From: Atriophallophorus winterbourni
Lineage: Eukaryota > Platyhelminthes > Trematoda > Plagiorchiida > Microphallidae
Length of the DNA: 64,000 bases
Reading direction: 5' to 3'
Assembly: GCA_013407085.1 (NCBI GenBank)
Contig: JACCGJ010014509.1
Location: 62,001 to 126,000 of the forward strand
The notes beneath the pieces are model-generated. The model ran no database searches, had not been told where the DNA came from, and saw nothing but the letters and a program-made list of their open reading frames with translations. Shown in pieces: positions 48,346-60,767 of this stretch. The first letter of the stretch is position 1. Each line of letters starts with the position of its first letter. Position numbers and translations under genes: made by a program.

Positions 48346-51300
48346 TAAAAATCAATAAATCGAATAATCAAATTAACATTACTGGCCCAGAAGATCACGA
48401 TGTGAATACCGTATGCACAGTATTGCGTATGTCTAACTATTCCCACCACTGAAATGTGGTTGTGTGCGTAAGTGTGATTTGTCAAATAAACTTAATCGGA
48501 CAACAGAATAGACAGAATCTATCGCCTTTGCCAAATAAGCAGCCGCACGCCCGGATGTTTATTTAGCTAGGAGCCTAGAGGCGGATCGCAACCCAATGAC
48601 ACCACAGCTAAACCGGTTGGATAAACATCGACCGGGATCGGTAACCATGGTGATCGTAAATGCAATATATAGGCTGGAAAGAGCGAGTGCGGAATATGTG
48701 ATTGATAAAAATATCATCTGAAATATATAGATTAAGCGGAGGGTGAGGATCAACGCAACATCAAGCCAGCAGATTCACAACAACAAAATTCAGCATACGG
48801 TGAAACTCAGAGGCCACATTGCTTTTGCGTGTTTGTTTATTTTCGCCTCGAAGGCTAGACAAGCAATGTGCTGGATGTAATTATAATGTCGATCTAATAG
48901 TGGTCAGTTCCGCAGACCTGCTTCGGTCAGCCAACGTTGAGCTTCACCGTACGATGAGCATAGATAAAACAAAGTTGAATTGATGGAATAAATGTAAAAC
49001 AGATAGATATGGCGTGGACAATTGTTTAATTTTGCTACACCCATTAAGATGTAGCAACACGCTCAGAGTTTTGCGTGTGTTCGTCTGTTACGTCTAGAGA
49101 CATGGGTCCACATAGACAAAAATTGATTTTTTAGATGATACTGATCAAGTGATTAAAATACTGAACTACAATTCCCCTAGAACTGGTCAGTGATAGGTAA
49201 CATAGAACCTCAAGTCGTAGGGTAATATTCAATATTATTTCAAGCACGAGGTAAGCGACATCATTCCGTTTTTTGGCATTAGATAAGTTTAAATATTTTC
49301 ATTTTTAATACATTTTACCACATGTTCTATTCATTCATAAGCTAATTTTAATATACAAAAAGTAGTCAGAGACACAACAAATACTAAAACATTAAAGTGT
49401 TGAAACTGCGAAACGTATCCACGCTTGACGTATGATAGAGCCCGAAATTAAGATCAGTATAAAGAACTAAAGCGTACATTGCCGAATTTATTAAGCAGCG
49501 ATGTTCCTAGATTAATTACTCTCAATCGCTGTTTAACATGACAGATTGGACAAAAACACTACGAACCCTTTCCTCATTTTTGGTGAATCAGCTCTTCAAA
49601 TACATTGATCCGGATTCGACTTTGGTTTCCGTTAGGGGGATTTTCCCACTTTGAGATGTGAATAGCCTATCCAACACGGATCGTCTGGTTTTGTGTTATA
49701 ATCGATGACTGGTTCATCCACACACGGCACGATTATGTATGGTCATTAATCATCACACGACACACCACCATGCATTATCGCTTGACAATCACCCAGCACG
49801 GCGGATCATGACAAACTTGTCCACACCTCGAGTGGCGGTTGAGATAACACGTGAAATCGCAAGCGCGAATTGACAACAAACGGTGTGATCCGTTTCGCGA
49901 GAATGAAGTTTGTAAAAGCCGGATGAAATCATAGGGCCACACAGGATGAAATGCAGGTTAACCATAAACGGGATTATTTTGGTGGTACAACTTTTGTCAT
50001 GATGATAGAGCGATTGGAAATGTAGCGGCCACTGCGTGGTATGTTGGGATTCCGAACAGTGGGGATTAAATAACACTTTCCAAAAACTAATATCGGATAG
50101 CACAGCGCTGTTCACACAATCGAGGTATTCTAACTCTCAGTGCCCTCACTACACTAATTGTATCCATTCATAAAATTTGAAGGAAAAAACGATTTAAAAA
50201 CCCAAAGCAGTTAAGCCAAAATCATCAGAATCCCGCCAAGAAATAGGAAAACTTGATGAAAATAATATCGAATGTGAATTAATCAACAAACAAATCTGGA
50301 TTTGAGCCGACAAGATTATACTTGAGCTTTGATGATGATGGCTTGCGCAAACATTGACCGCAGTAACTAGGTGTATTGCTGGATATTTATGTGTACCAGA
50401 CAGCCTATTTGGACATTCCGTGTACTTGAACCGTAATATTTATTCTCACAGTTGATGAGTTGCATAATGGGAACTCGTTAGCTGCATAGGGCAAAAACAC
50501 ATTATTCGCGTACGGTTTATTCAACAACTGATCTTGAGGACGATCACGCGAGATGAGCACAGATTATGAGTCTGGGCATTAAATAAACAGACAGCGTGAT
50601 TGCACGATATTGTATCATAGAATGAGGAAGCTTTAAATTGATATGAGAACCCAATATCTCAATGTGGCCAGGAAGCGATTCGATTGTATGCAGCTAATAT
50701 TCAATACATCTCTCCTGAGCCAGAATATCTGCAAAAGCATTTCTTTCCCAACGGTTTATCAAACGGTCGCAAATAAATGCTTCAAATAGCATTGGCCAAA
50801 CAAGTGTAAACTCTCAAAAATAGCTTTCATTATCATTGGTTCGTCACTGTCGTTAGTATGAGACCATCGACAAGCTATAACTGAATCGTTAAAAGAAGTA
50901 AGAAGATTGTATAACCAGCTATACGCAATAAGTCTTACACAAAAAGAGAATACGGCGCTGGCAACCTCCCCAAATGCTACACGTGATAACGCAGAGTGAA
51001 AGGACAGAGCGTGCTCACATGTGGTATTCATGCACATAAGTCACAAAAAGTTTTCCATAGCACTCAAACTGGCAACCAAAAAATGTTGAGAGAATAGTTC
51101 AGATTGACCCTGGCTCCACGTGCAGCGGAGTTTATCAATGATAGATAATAACAAACCGACTTCAGTAACATTTTGCATAATTTCTAATCTAACATCCACA
51201 CACGATACCCATTAGCTAATTGATACAAGATACAGTGGGTTAACCACATGCACGCGGTAAAGTATGCCGCATAGAACGGAAATTTAAACTCGCAGGCTCA

Positions 51301-51349
51301 GTCGGGACAGAAATAATAATCATCATAAACGGGATGAACAAAATGCCCC

Positions 51350-51600
51350 ATTGTCTGCAGCGACAACCGCCATTTTGACAGTCAAACATCCGGTGTTCCC
51401 ATGTGCTCGACAGATGCCAGAGTGGAACCGATTCGTAGGGTGCACGACGATTCCGGATAAAAGGTTTGCGTGCTGCAACCGCAACGGAGTGAATATATTA
51501 AATGGCTCGGTACGACCGAAAAGTTCAAACGGGTTTCGAAGATGAATCATGCAAGTGACAGTTACGCCAGGGTGAGGGGTCGGGCACACACACACACACC
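51350..51600 (-). other. GC-rich island inside the large intron
   Basis: Clearly richer in GC than the surrounding intron and open on the minus strand over 51323-51595. An acceptor-like site (CTCCGTTGCGGTTGCAG before CACGCAAAC) precedes a stretch reading HANLLSGIVVHPTNRFHSGI then TGCLTVKMAVVAADNGAF. No convincing donor was found and no TMEM132 motif is visible, so this is only a candidate exon. A plus-strand frame also runs through it (51351-51545). Confidence 0.25.
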
Positions 51601-52369
51601 GTGTGACAGGCTCTTGGGCACAGAGAGATATTATCTACCAAATCGCGTGTGCTGTCACAAACACTATGAGAAACAAAAGCGCAGTTTTGCTGAATCGGGC
51701 ACACTGTATTAATGAATTTGAACGATGGAAACATTCGCGGGTGCAAAGTAAACCGCCATGTAGAGAATGCAGCGTATTTAAATAAAAATTGCATCTGCAT
51801 CGTGTCAAAATGACAATATGCGGTCAAATTAAAGACAGTCAACTAATCTGACCTTTTCTACGCCAAACAACATATGGCATTGATGAACGGGTAATTGGCC
51901 AAAACGACAAATTCGCATGATTCATTAGAATCAAAAGTGTGAATTAGGTTTGTTCGGTATAATGTCGGTGACGTGAATGGCGAACATCGTATCGCCCCGA
52001 CAGTCACATCAATAATGAATCTTCGATCACATAACAATCTAACGCAACACTCATATTTTAAGCCTACCGAAACAAGGTCGAAACGTTAACACGCGCGCAT
52101 TTATAATCCGGAAATGACAAAACATTCAAAAACATTTTTCGTTGGTAACTGGAGCAAATTGAATGTATTTAATCATTTACTGTGTAGCGAATGGCCAAGT
52201 AACCATTCTCTTTTGAATGAAAGTAGTGCGCCACACAAAACAGTTAAACAAACTTTGAAAGTTCATCAACAATTGCAAAATATAAAACAGCCCGAATCAG
52301 CACAACATAATCGATGGTTGAACCAATCTTAAAGTTCAGGCTGTGTAAATTCTACATCGTTTCAAAACA

Positions 52370-52475
52370 TGCGGATCCTGAGCCTATTGTCCGTACCCGA
52401 CGAGTACGAACAACACCAAACCTCTCGTGAGGTGTTCGTGATTTTGATGGAAATGCATGCAAATATGGGCATGAA
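52370..52475 (-). repeat. dispersed repeat family A copy (inverse)
   Basis: ATGCGGATCCTGAGCCTATT then GTCCGTACCCGACGAGTACG and GATGGAAATGCATGCAAAT is the inverse of the family A unit. The segment ACCTCTCGTGAGGT inside it is a small palindrome. Confidence 0.7.
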
Positions 52476-53221
52476 GTTAAAATACACTTTCACAGGTGTA
52501 GTGAAAGCTAATTGAGTTGGAATGATTAGGATGATGCAACACAACAATATAACAAGGAATTCAATGTAACGCGGCGACGATCTTTTAGATGACACTTATT
52601 TGTGATAATAATGATAAATGATTGGTTTATTTTCAAGTTTTTTCCATTTAAATCTGGTCAAGATTTCATTGCACGCTGCCCTGAATAGAAACTTAATCTG
52701 AATAGGGACAAATGACGCTATTCTGATGTGAAGAAATGTGCCTACACCTTCCTCAAGGATACACACCTGACAAAGTTTGACAATTAAATCTCAGCGGAAG
52801 TGTTCCACATATCGCATTTACATACCCACGCACTCCGCATTCGGAAAGCAGACGTGTTTGTTTCACCTAAATACCGTTACGTTGCATGCAATGAATTTAC
52901 GGAGGATAGTTTATTAGAATAGTGCCTGGTGTGTACACTTAAGACCCTTGGTTTCTACACGTAATCATTCATTTACTACCTTTTAGAATTCTATTTTCAT
53001 GAGCAAGAGCCATTGGTATTGCATGTGATCCTCTCTTACAATGAACTTGACGTATCTTACAGAATCGCTTCCATGAAAAGATTCTTATTAGTGACCCAGA
53101 ACTCACTCTTTTCAGCGAACCAATTAATAATTCTTCTCTCGATAAAAATGGGTGATTGTGGTATTTGACGCGAGTTTTCATCAATTTTCGAATTCAAATA
53201 ATTAAAGGTCAACGTAATGTG

Positions 53222-53292
53222 TTACTCACATCCCCCGAAATTACACTCCACTACCGGTTTCTGGCTGTTTGCCGTCATCAGGTGGAGACAGT
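53222..53292 (+). repeat. dispersed repeat, family A variant
   Basis: TTACTCACATCCCCCGAAAT, CCACTACCGGTTTCTGGCTG and CGTCATCAGGTGGAGACAGT. Best preserved example of this variant. Confidence 0.7.
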
Positions 53293-56200
53293 AAGATTAA
53301 AGATTAAAGAAGGTATTCTCATATGAGCCATGGTCCATGCAAGTAAACTATTGAATGTTTACATCATGAAGTCTATTATATAAGGATTGAAATTTTATTA
53401 TCCGTAATAATATTGTCTGCTCGCTCAGTCTATCGGCACTACAAACATAATCAAAGACAAGTACTGAGTGTTCACTCTATTCTAGTTGAGTCAGACGCTG
53501 AAACAAGGGCAAGGCTCCAACTGCGTGTTGGCTGGTGAACACGGTGGGGCGAGTACGAAAAACCCCGTGAATTTATACTCCAACGACTGCAGGGTGTGTT
53601 AACTTTTTGAATACAAAGGAGGGAAATTGAAACCATTCATGATCAGCAATTTGGCAGTCTGACGAGTTTAGATTTTTCGTACAAACTCTGATAATTTATC
53701 ATTGTCCGATTATGGTGAACGGAAAACGATGCCGATTATACAGCCATATCCTTTGACTGGGTTCATCAAACATCATATCATATCCATGAGAAATGAAGAA
53801 GTTTAATGCAAATAGACTTTCACAAATAACTCCAAACAATTTGATCAAGCAACGGTCCATTGGTTGATGTGTCTGAACGGTAACCACCAATAGTAAACTG
53901 TCGAACATGTATCGTCAGAGTCATATAAATGGGCTTTAGGAAATTGGCAAAGCGGAATAAGGTGTTGAATACTTTGAAGATGCTTGAAAGTAAAGGAATC
54001 CTGAAGAAAACAACCTGCTCTTCATTAGATGCTCCGATCGTCATAGTGATCAAACCGCATTACAAAATAGCGTATAGCGAATACCGGTCGACATAGAAAA
54101 CGAGTATACAATGCTTTGGTAGGATGACAATTGAACCTGAGGATTTCAACCGGTGATCAGCCGTGAACATGCTTTTTAAATGATATCCCTGCGGAGTGGT
54201 TTGTCGAAAATTAACATAAGACTATAAGATCACAGAAAATTACCCGGACTAAAAAGCGCTGAAATTTGGCATGATTATCACAATCGACAATCGATGTACC
54301 ATATCAATACAGCAAAAGGGTTATATATAGGGAACATTAGATGCCTTTACATAATGTGAACACTAAGCAGCTCTGATTAGTTGCAAGTTTTCTAGGTAAG
54401 AAAGGTATCTTTCACTTATCATGCCACGAATGCTCAGATGGTGGGCGATTGTTTTTGATTTCATATGCTCAAATCAATAAATATGCCATTAATCACATCG
54501 ATTTATGATTGCTTTGATGTATGAAGCGAACAGCCAGATGTAGACGAGATACTGCACTCTAATTCCATGTGATATTGTTTGCTCGAATGGACAGAGTACA
54601 TGATGAGACAATACGGTTAGCATAACTTCCCAATTGCTTAATTAAGGCAAAATTTACAGTGTGGCACACAGATGATTCCATTATGCCCTTTTCACCACAC
54701 CGCAGCTGCGGGTGTAATATAAGCGAAATTTCAGTGAGAATTGCAACCGAATCAATTAAAAATAGACACAAAAGCGGTTATTTGTTCCTCTTACATGTTA
54801 ACCGGTATGCTGAACATGATTATTGGAAATAGCCAGAACACGGATTTGAACACGTTATTCAGAAACTCTATGTGAACTGATGTTAATTAGTTGACAGATA
54901 ACTGCGGTATGATTCATTTAAAACTCAGGAAAAATTGAAATGTTTGAGACTTTACAAGTTGCGTATACTAATCACGAACTAGGACATATTCATAGTCCCG
55001 GTACATGCGTTCCTTGTAAGCGCACTAACCAGTCGATGATACATGCCCATGCCCATTTATCACAAAGCGATTCGCTCGCTACTTGCTGACTCAGATTCGC
55101 TAAATAACTACAGTTAGCAAACACAAAAGTTTCCCTAAACTAATCACCAGTGAAAACGTGTTTGGAAAACCCCATGGTATGTACGATGCAGTTGGGGATC
55201 GGCGCGACATGTTTGCGACAGGCATGTGAGATAAGATCCTGCTGCAAAATGTAAACAACCGAGAAACCAACTAATGCACTTTGCTTCCCGTTCAACTAAG
55301 CGAAGGAGTGTTCTGGTGAAGACTGTTAGAGAGCGCGCGTGGGTCGGCTGTGTTTACAGAAACGATATTTGGATTGCTGATGATGGACAGGTGCGACGAA
55401 CTTTACAAGGTTGCACCGGGGGTGAGAGACCTGTTTCTATCCCGTTGGTAGCGCATGCAAGTTTAACTTTGATTGCATCAGTCGTAGGCAGTACGCATAG
55501 CAAATAGGGCATGGAGTTTGCACAAAATCAATAGTTTATACATAGTTTCGTGAAAACAAAAACGAACATCTAGCGAGAAAATTCACGGACGTTGATTTTC
55601 TGCCTATTCATGTTTTTCAGTGCATTATTCATATTTTGCACAAATCTCAGAATTGCATACGAACATTGCATCATCCGAGTCAAGAAATAATTTCCAAGGG
55701 AAGGTTACGTGCTGCTCATGTCGCACGACATTCTGGATCAATACATTTCAGTAACGGCAGGGTCACGTCTCAAACGTAAGGGCCATGTATTGCTAAGTGA
55801 CTCAAGCAAATGTTACTCTTCTTGATCTGTGTAACAAGACGGGCCAGACAGAGAGTTGAAAAACAATCAGATCAGTCCTCATACCACACACCACACCGGG
55901 AGATTATAAGATCGGCTGTTGTATAAAATACAACAACTAGGTAGTGGGTAAGCTGGCATACTTAACAGGCATACACGAAATAAAGCTGCAGTCTTAAACT
56001 CTGCACAGCAGCCGCAAGATCAATTGATTACATTCGAAGATTAGAAAAAAATTGCCGTCAAATAAGACAGTTGTCGTGAGATTTCTGTGAAAAATGTCTA
56101 GCATTCAGCAGAAACATCATACTCATAACATTGATCCGTAGATTGAAGTGATCTGGTGCACGCACACGCGAATGGTACCTTGTATAAATTTTATTGTGCT

Positions 56201-56451
56201 GTTAACATTCCCCGCAAATGGTTTGTGCCTGCTTGTCAACATCCAGTGGCGACAGCAAATATTAGGTACAGTGAGCTTTTAAACAGTGGAATGGCAGTAA
56301 ACAAATTTATAGTTGAAAGTCAATGTTAAGGTTACTTCGATGTTCTTCTGCCATATGCAAAAATCATCACACGTTTTTAGACAAACCTGGAGAATCCGAT
56401 TTCTCGATTAAATCTGAATGATTTGTACGCGAAAGCGTTAGAATAACTTAC

Positions 56452-56749
56452 TTCGAATTGCACGAAAATATGTACGGCATCAGGTTTCGGCAGTCTGGAA
56501 GGGATTCTCAAAGACAATGAACCGGAGACGTTGCCCGGAGTGACACGCAGTAAGCGTAACGTAATGGGAAGGTTTCGGTTGTTGTCCTTGTCTGTAGCGG
56601 CATCGTCTTCATCGTAGATACTAAAGTCTGCGAAACCACGCTCGTTCTCACTGACATGGTCCTTGCTCGGCCATGCTGCAGGATGTGCCGCGGAGTGCTC
56701 ACCCCCTAATGCGATTTCTTCGATAATCAAATCCCCAATGACAAGAAGA
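56452..56749 (-). CDS. TMEM132: TMEM132-like protein, N-terminal-side ectodomain exon
   Basis: 298 bp: one base completing a codon from the exon before (GA + T), then 99 codons, ending in phase 0 at QFE before GTAAGT. Acceptor CATTTTTACACAG. It encodes LLVIGDLIIEEIALGGEHSA, an acidic stretch (YDEDDAATDKDNN), then LPITLRLLRVTPGNVSGSLS and LRIPSRLPKPDAVHIFVQFE. The last part fits the first strands of the cohesin-like domain of TMEM132 proteins (pattern: V-x-P-G-x-x-x-x-x-S-L-x-L ... x-F-x-I-x-V-x-x). That homology is weaker than for the three downstream exons; splice sites and phase carry most of the support. Confidence 0.7.
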
Positions 56750-58339
56750 CTGTGTAAAAATGATACAAACAAGTCAATTAAATAATTTCAAGCTTGGTAA
56801 TAAGTTTATCGATTTTGGAACACAGAACCGCGTAAGACGGAAATGGAGGAATAATCTTACATTAAACTTGTATTAAAAAGAAGAACACAACTATCTTCAC
56901 GTTTGAAAATATGAAATGACGACTATTTACACAACAAGCCGCTCAGAACAAAGTTCTTGCTTTTACCCCGAGCGCTCGTTCAATCATTTACAATGAAGAA
57001 AAGAAAAAAGTTAAACGTTCCTTTCATTCAAAGCACAATAATAAATCCTGTTCCAACACAGAACCGCATGTCAAATGTAAAAACAAAAATTAACTGCCAT
57101 TTTCAAATGGGGGTAACACCTGCTCTTCTCAAATGACTGTGTGAACTTGAGGGAAAAGCAAAGACTGGAAGACAAATGCGGGATAGAGGGTTAATTATAT
57201 TTCAACCCGGAAGAACATCGCATCAATCATCTTGGTGAAGGTGGTTCGTGTTTGACAGGACGTTGGCCGAGTGGAACTCACGAAAAATCCACGATCGCTA
57301 ATTGGATGAAGTGACAGATAAAATTCGTAGGTCAACGAGGCGTAACTTGTGCTACCGAACGTGAAACTGGTGCGAATGAGCTACTTAAAAACTATAGTTC
57401 ACTGACAATTGGTGTAGTCCAATAGTTTCAAAGTATATTACGCAGCATCAGTGTGAAAAGTACATATTGACGAACAACGGAACATGCTCCATATTGCGAG
57501 GCTGTCTCGAAATGACTTAATCAAACAAATTATGTGATATAGATTATATGATCGACCTTACCAAATCGACAAACTTCTAAGCGTGCACACCACACTGCCG
57601 GTTTCACAAAGAAGTTTAGTCAGTCTTGTGAGAGTCACAAGATGTGAAATAGGGGATATGAGCAATAACGTAACAATGAACAATATCCGCTTGTATCGCT
57701 GAACTGAATGTAACCAATACACAAACGCATGGTTGAGCGGACTAATCGCAGCTCAGTCACTACTTATATTTGTAATGAGTCGAGATTCAACACTATTGTA
57801 GTGAAATTGACTAACCGATATGGTTTAATTCGTTTTCAAAGTAAGCACGAGTGAACGCACTTCAAAAATTACACATCGGATTATGCCTTAAGCACTAGTA
57901 TTATGCCATGTTGATCACTCAGTATTGGGAAACAGCCGAGGAGATATTTTATGTTAAGTCATAATGTTCGTTAGAATCCATTTCTTTTTCATCTCTGGTT
58001 ACACCGACGAAGGATGTTATTAGTTCGCAAATTGACATTTTTCTATTGTTGTTCGTGTTGACTACTAAAACGTTTCATTTATAATACAGACCGAAAACAA
58101 ACCACAGAAAATCGGTTTATATTTATTTTCATGGCATCGAGCAGTATAGTTGATATTACCGAGATATAAAGTATACTTCCGATTAGTGTCAACAATAAGC
58201 TTCCGGGTGTTATGCAGAACACGACCCTCTGGAACAAACGTCAAAACGTTCGACGACAGCAATCGAAAACACGCAATAATTCGAGCTTCGTATGGATTGA
58301 ATAAAAACCGGAGGAGGAAATTCGCAATGCCATCCGCTG

Positions 58340-58660
58340 TTGAACAACAGGCAATTCGTCAACATCGATCAAACAAGCCTAACGTGGCGAGGGCTTGAAG
58401 TGAACAGACTAGCACGAAATCGAATGACAAGAAACAGCTTATGACATTGAATAAAAATGCTCTTTTACTTGCATTTCCATCACATACACACACACTTAGA
58501 ACATTGTTGTGATTACGTGTTTTGTCTATAAAAGACAATGGGTGAACTTAGTTGACGTGGGGAAGGTGATGAATTGGAACGCAATCGACAAATGGGTGCA
58601 AAACATTAGGGAGTGACGTGGTCAACGTTGAATCAAGTGTTGGAAATGCGATCTGACATT
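58340..58660 (+). repeat. dispersed repeat family D, copy 2
   Basis: The plus-strand translation QFVNIDQTSLTWRGLEVNRL then ARNRM (about 58352-58425) corresponds to the 25.15-kb copy. The later block TGATGAATTGGAACGCAATC is shared with 40.58 and 25.41 kb. Confidence 0.6.
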
Positions 58661-59313
58661 GATCGATATGACGGATGCATCAGATAACCGTAAATAAGAC
58701 CTTATCCGCTGAACAGACCGCGAGTCTGTTGCGGTTATTGTACCTACTATTTTAGTGCTCATTTTGCCTGCAAATGGTGAGAGATTAGCCAAAACAACAA
58801 ACTCCAAAATGATCGATTGAAACAGAGTTTGAATAACGGCCCGCTCACGCTAAAGGCTCACGTGTCAACAGTATGTCAGCACGAGTCTGCAGTATCTAGT
58901 GCTAGGTTTTTAGCATACAAATTGAAGCCACACAGCTTGCTTTCTTCAAGCCCGGTCTGCTTTCGCCAGTTTCGAAACAGTGGAGAACCTTTAGACTACT
59001 GTTGGATAAGTTTACCATAAGCAACCCATTTCAATCACATAAATACACAACGCATTGGTGGATTCATTGAAACGGATATGCTTGAATCAAATGACACTTC
59101 GGGCACGCACTACCATGATATACCAGGAAACGTAAAATAAATTACGATGGCTAGTATAGACAGTGTTCACAACTATCAAGTGAGATAGTCTTATGAATTT
59201 TTCGTATCGATAGATATATTGCGAATGCACCAGGTTTTCAGTCGGATTTCAATTAGCACACCAGAGACAATGAGATCATCATGAATCGTATATCACCGGA
59301 GTAGTTATGGACG

Positions 59314-59314
<1 letters not shown>

Positions 59315-59345
<31 letters not shown>
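59315..59345. repeat. (AAT)n microsatellite
   Basis: About ten AAT units. Confidence 0.95.
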
Positions 59346-59348
<3 letters not shown>

Positions 59349-59760
59349 TAGACCTTGAAATAGCGGAAATTACCAATAAAATATTTCTTAAAAGGTGTGA
59401 AAATTCAATTAGAACAGTTTCATTTGAACCCCAGACAACGATTGTCGGCAAAACGGGGTTTGTCAATCGGACAGTAAAAAACGCTAAGCTTTCCCACAAT
59501 AATTGTGGACGAAATACTTCGAGAGGTTTCTGTTAACACAATGCAAATAAATATACGTCGGTTGAGTGAATTGACATTACAAAGTGAACAACTTTGGACT
59601 GATTTGAAAGAAGAGGTTAAACAGACAGTCACAAACGATGTATTAGCTTTTGACTAGATGGGATAGTGTTACAAACACACACGCATATATATAGAGAGAG
59701 TTATATAAAGTTTTTAGGTCCCGGGGCAATACCGCACAGTGCCCTGGAAAACACGAAATG

Positions 59761-59850
59761 GGATAGCGCACACCACTTAGACACGAAAAACTTTAAAACA
59801 GACCGAAACCTGTAGTGGTGTTTGAATTTATGCGAGTTGAGCGACACATT
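59761..59850 (-). repeat. weak family A variant copy
   Basis: ACAGACCGAAACCTGTAGTG then GTGTTTGAATTTATGCGAG resembles the inverse variant at 47.5 kb (CAGCCAGAAACCGGTAGTGG). Strongly diverged. Confidence 0.4.
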
Positions 59851-60244
59851 TCCTGAACATTAAAAATCATTTACCATGTTTACGAATTACAAAAAGCATG
59901 CGTGTTAATAATGTGCGTCAGTTATTTAGTGTTCTCACAGGCAAATCGGGCCAGAAGACTCCCAACACTAGCAAAAGCGAAATTTCTTTCAAATAGTGTA
60001 ACGGATCACAATCTTTATGTGCATCGACTAAAACATAGCAATGTCTTACAACGATCGGTGAGACGTTCGACTTCTACCACAAACAAAGACGATAAATCGA
60101 TGGTTTAGTTAATAAAAAGGTTATTGCAACTTCATACAAAAACCAGAATACCGCGTTACACAACATGTTCAATGGTGATAGTCTTAGCGACAATACTCTG
60201 TGGGCTACATCAAACACCCGCCCATTGAGATAGCAAACAAACTA

Positions 60245-60430
60245 ACAAATGGTATGAAAGCACAAGCCTGATCCAGGCAAAGTGCCGCACAGTCAGAGAC
60301 TGCACGTGGGCTAAGATAGTGTCAGGTTGCCCAGGCCTAGACAGATATGAGGGGGGAATAGAAATAGAAATGGTAGTGAGACTCCAGCGTGTTTCAGCAG
60401 CAGCTCTCACTACCGTTGGCCAATCAATTT
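60245..60430 (+). repeat. SINE-like dispersed repeat family C, copy 2
   Basis: Best preserved copy: GAAAGCACAAGCCTGATCCA, then GGCAAAGTGCCGCACAGTCA, GACTGCACGTGGGCTAAGAT and GTCAGGTTGCCCAGGCCTAG. It ends near CGTTGGCCAATCAATT. The minus-strand frame over it is a chance by-product that recurs in the 44.3-kb copy. Confidence 0.7.
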
Positions 60431-60620
60431 AGCACGATGTTAGCCGTACAGCACATAAATGCTGCATGATTGCACATCCGTGCACAACTAACAAAAGGCT
60501 GGCAACCACGGTCAAGAATGAACTATAACAAACACATCGAGAGAATGGTGGCTAACACATGGTCATGTTAGCAGGAGCAGACTCTGTTACACTGACGTTG
60601 ATTTTGCCAAATGAACTTAC

Positions 60621-60767
60621 TCGGAATCAGCGGGGTCCTGTTCTGTGTTTAGTTTACGAGCGCGAACCAGGGCTCCGTATGGTTGTGAAGTAGCCTGGAA
60701 GTGCCAAGAACGACTTCCGGGGGTTTGTTCTTGATAATAGTAGCGTAGATTTGACCCGAGAAGTAAT
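60621..60767 (-). CDS. TMEM132-like protein, most upstream exon found
   Basis: 147 bp, too short for an ordinary ORF search. Acceptor CTTACTCTCTTAATATAG before ATTACTTC; donor GATTCCGA then GTAAGT. In the phase demanded by the next exon it is open and reads LLLGSNLRYYYQEQTPGSRS, WHFQATSQPYGALVRARK and LNTEQDPADSE. The two leftover bases (GA) pair exactly with the single leading base (T) of exon 56452-56749. GC content is above that of the flanks. I do not recognise a specific domain; in position it would be the N-terminal ectodomain. It needs an upstream exon ending in phase 2, with the signal peptide, which I did not find in this window. Confidence 0.6.

Larger units (their letters stand above)
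45152..56451 (-). other. intron, 11.3 kb (may hide an exon)
   Basis: GTAAGT donor at 56.45 kb, TTTCAG acceptor at 45.15 kb. The phases of the flanking exons fit (0 to 0), but the encoded protein seems short here compared with the family, so a further exon may lie inside. Contents seen: LINE 3' end (46687-46810), family A/B repeats (47468-47545, 48200-48345, 52370-52475, 53222-53292) and a GC-rich island (51350-51600). Elsewhere nothing recognised. Confidence 0.55.
56750..60620 (-). other. intron, 3.9 kb
   Basis: GTAAGT donor at 60.62 kb, CACAG acceptor at 56.75 kb. Contains a family D repeat (58340-58660), an (AAT)n microsatellite (59315-59345), a weak family A variant (59761-59850) and a SINE-like copy (60245-60430). 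No exon seen. Confidence 0.65.

Noticed and set aside
48545..48760. GC-richer segment (GAGCCTAGAGGCGGATCGC and following) as a gene or tRNA
   Set aside because: No cloverleaf could be drawn and stops interrupt all frames; possibly an unlisted repeat, but no second copy in this window.
49789..50115. 108-codon minus-strand frame as a possible exon in the 11.3-kb intron
   Set aside because: Cys/His/Phe-rich chance-like composition, no TMEM132 motif, no good splice pair in phase 0-0.
55274..55507. 77-codon plus-strand frame with somewhat higher GC
   Set aside because: Sits in the large intron of a minus-strand gene, has no motif and no splice partner that I could see.
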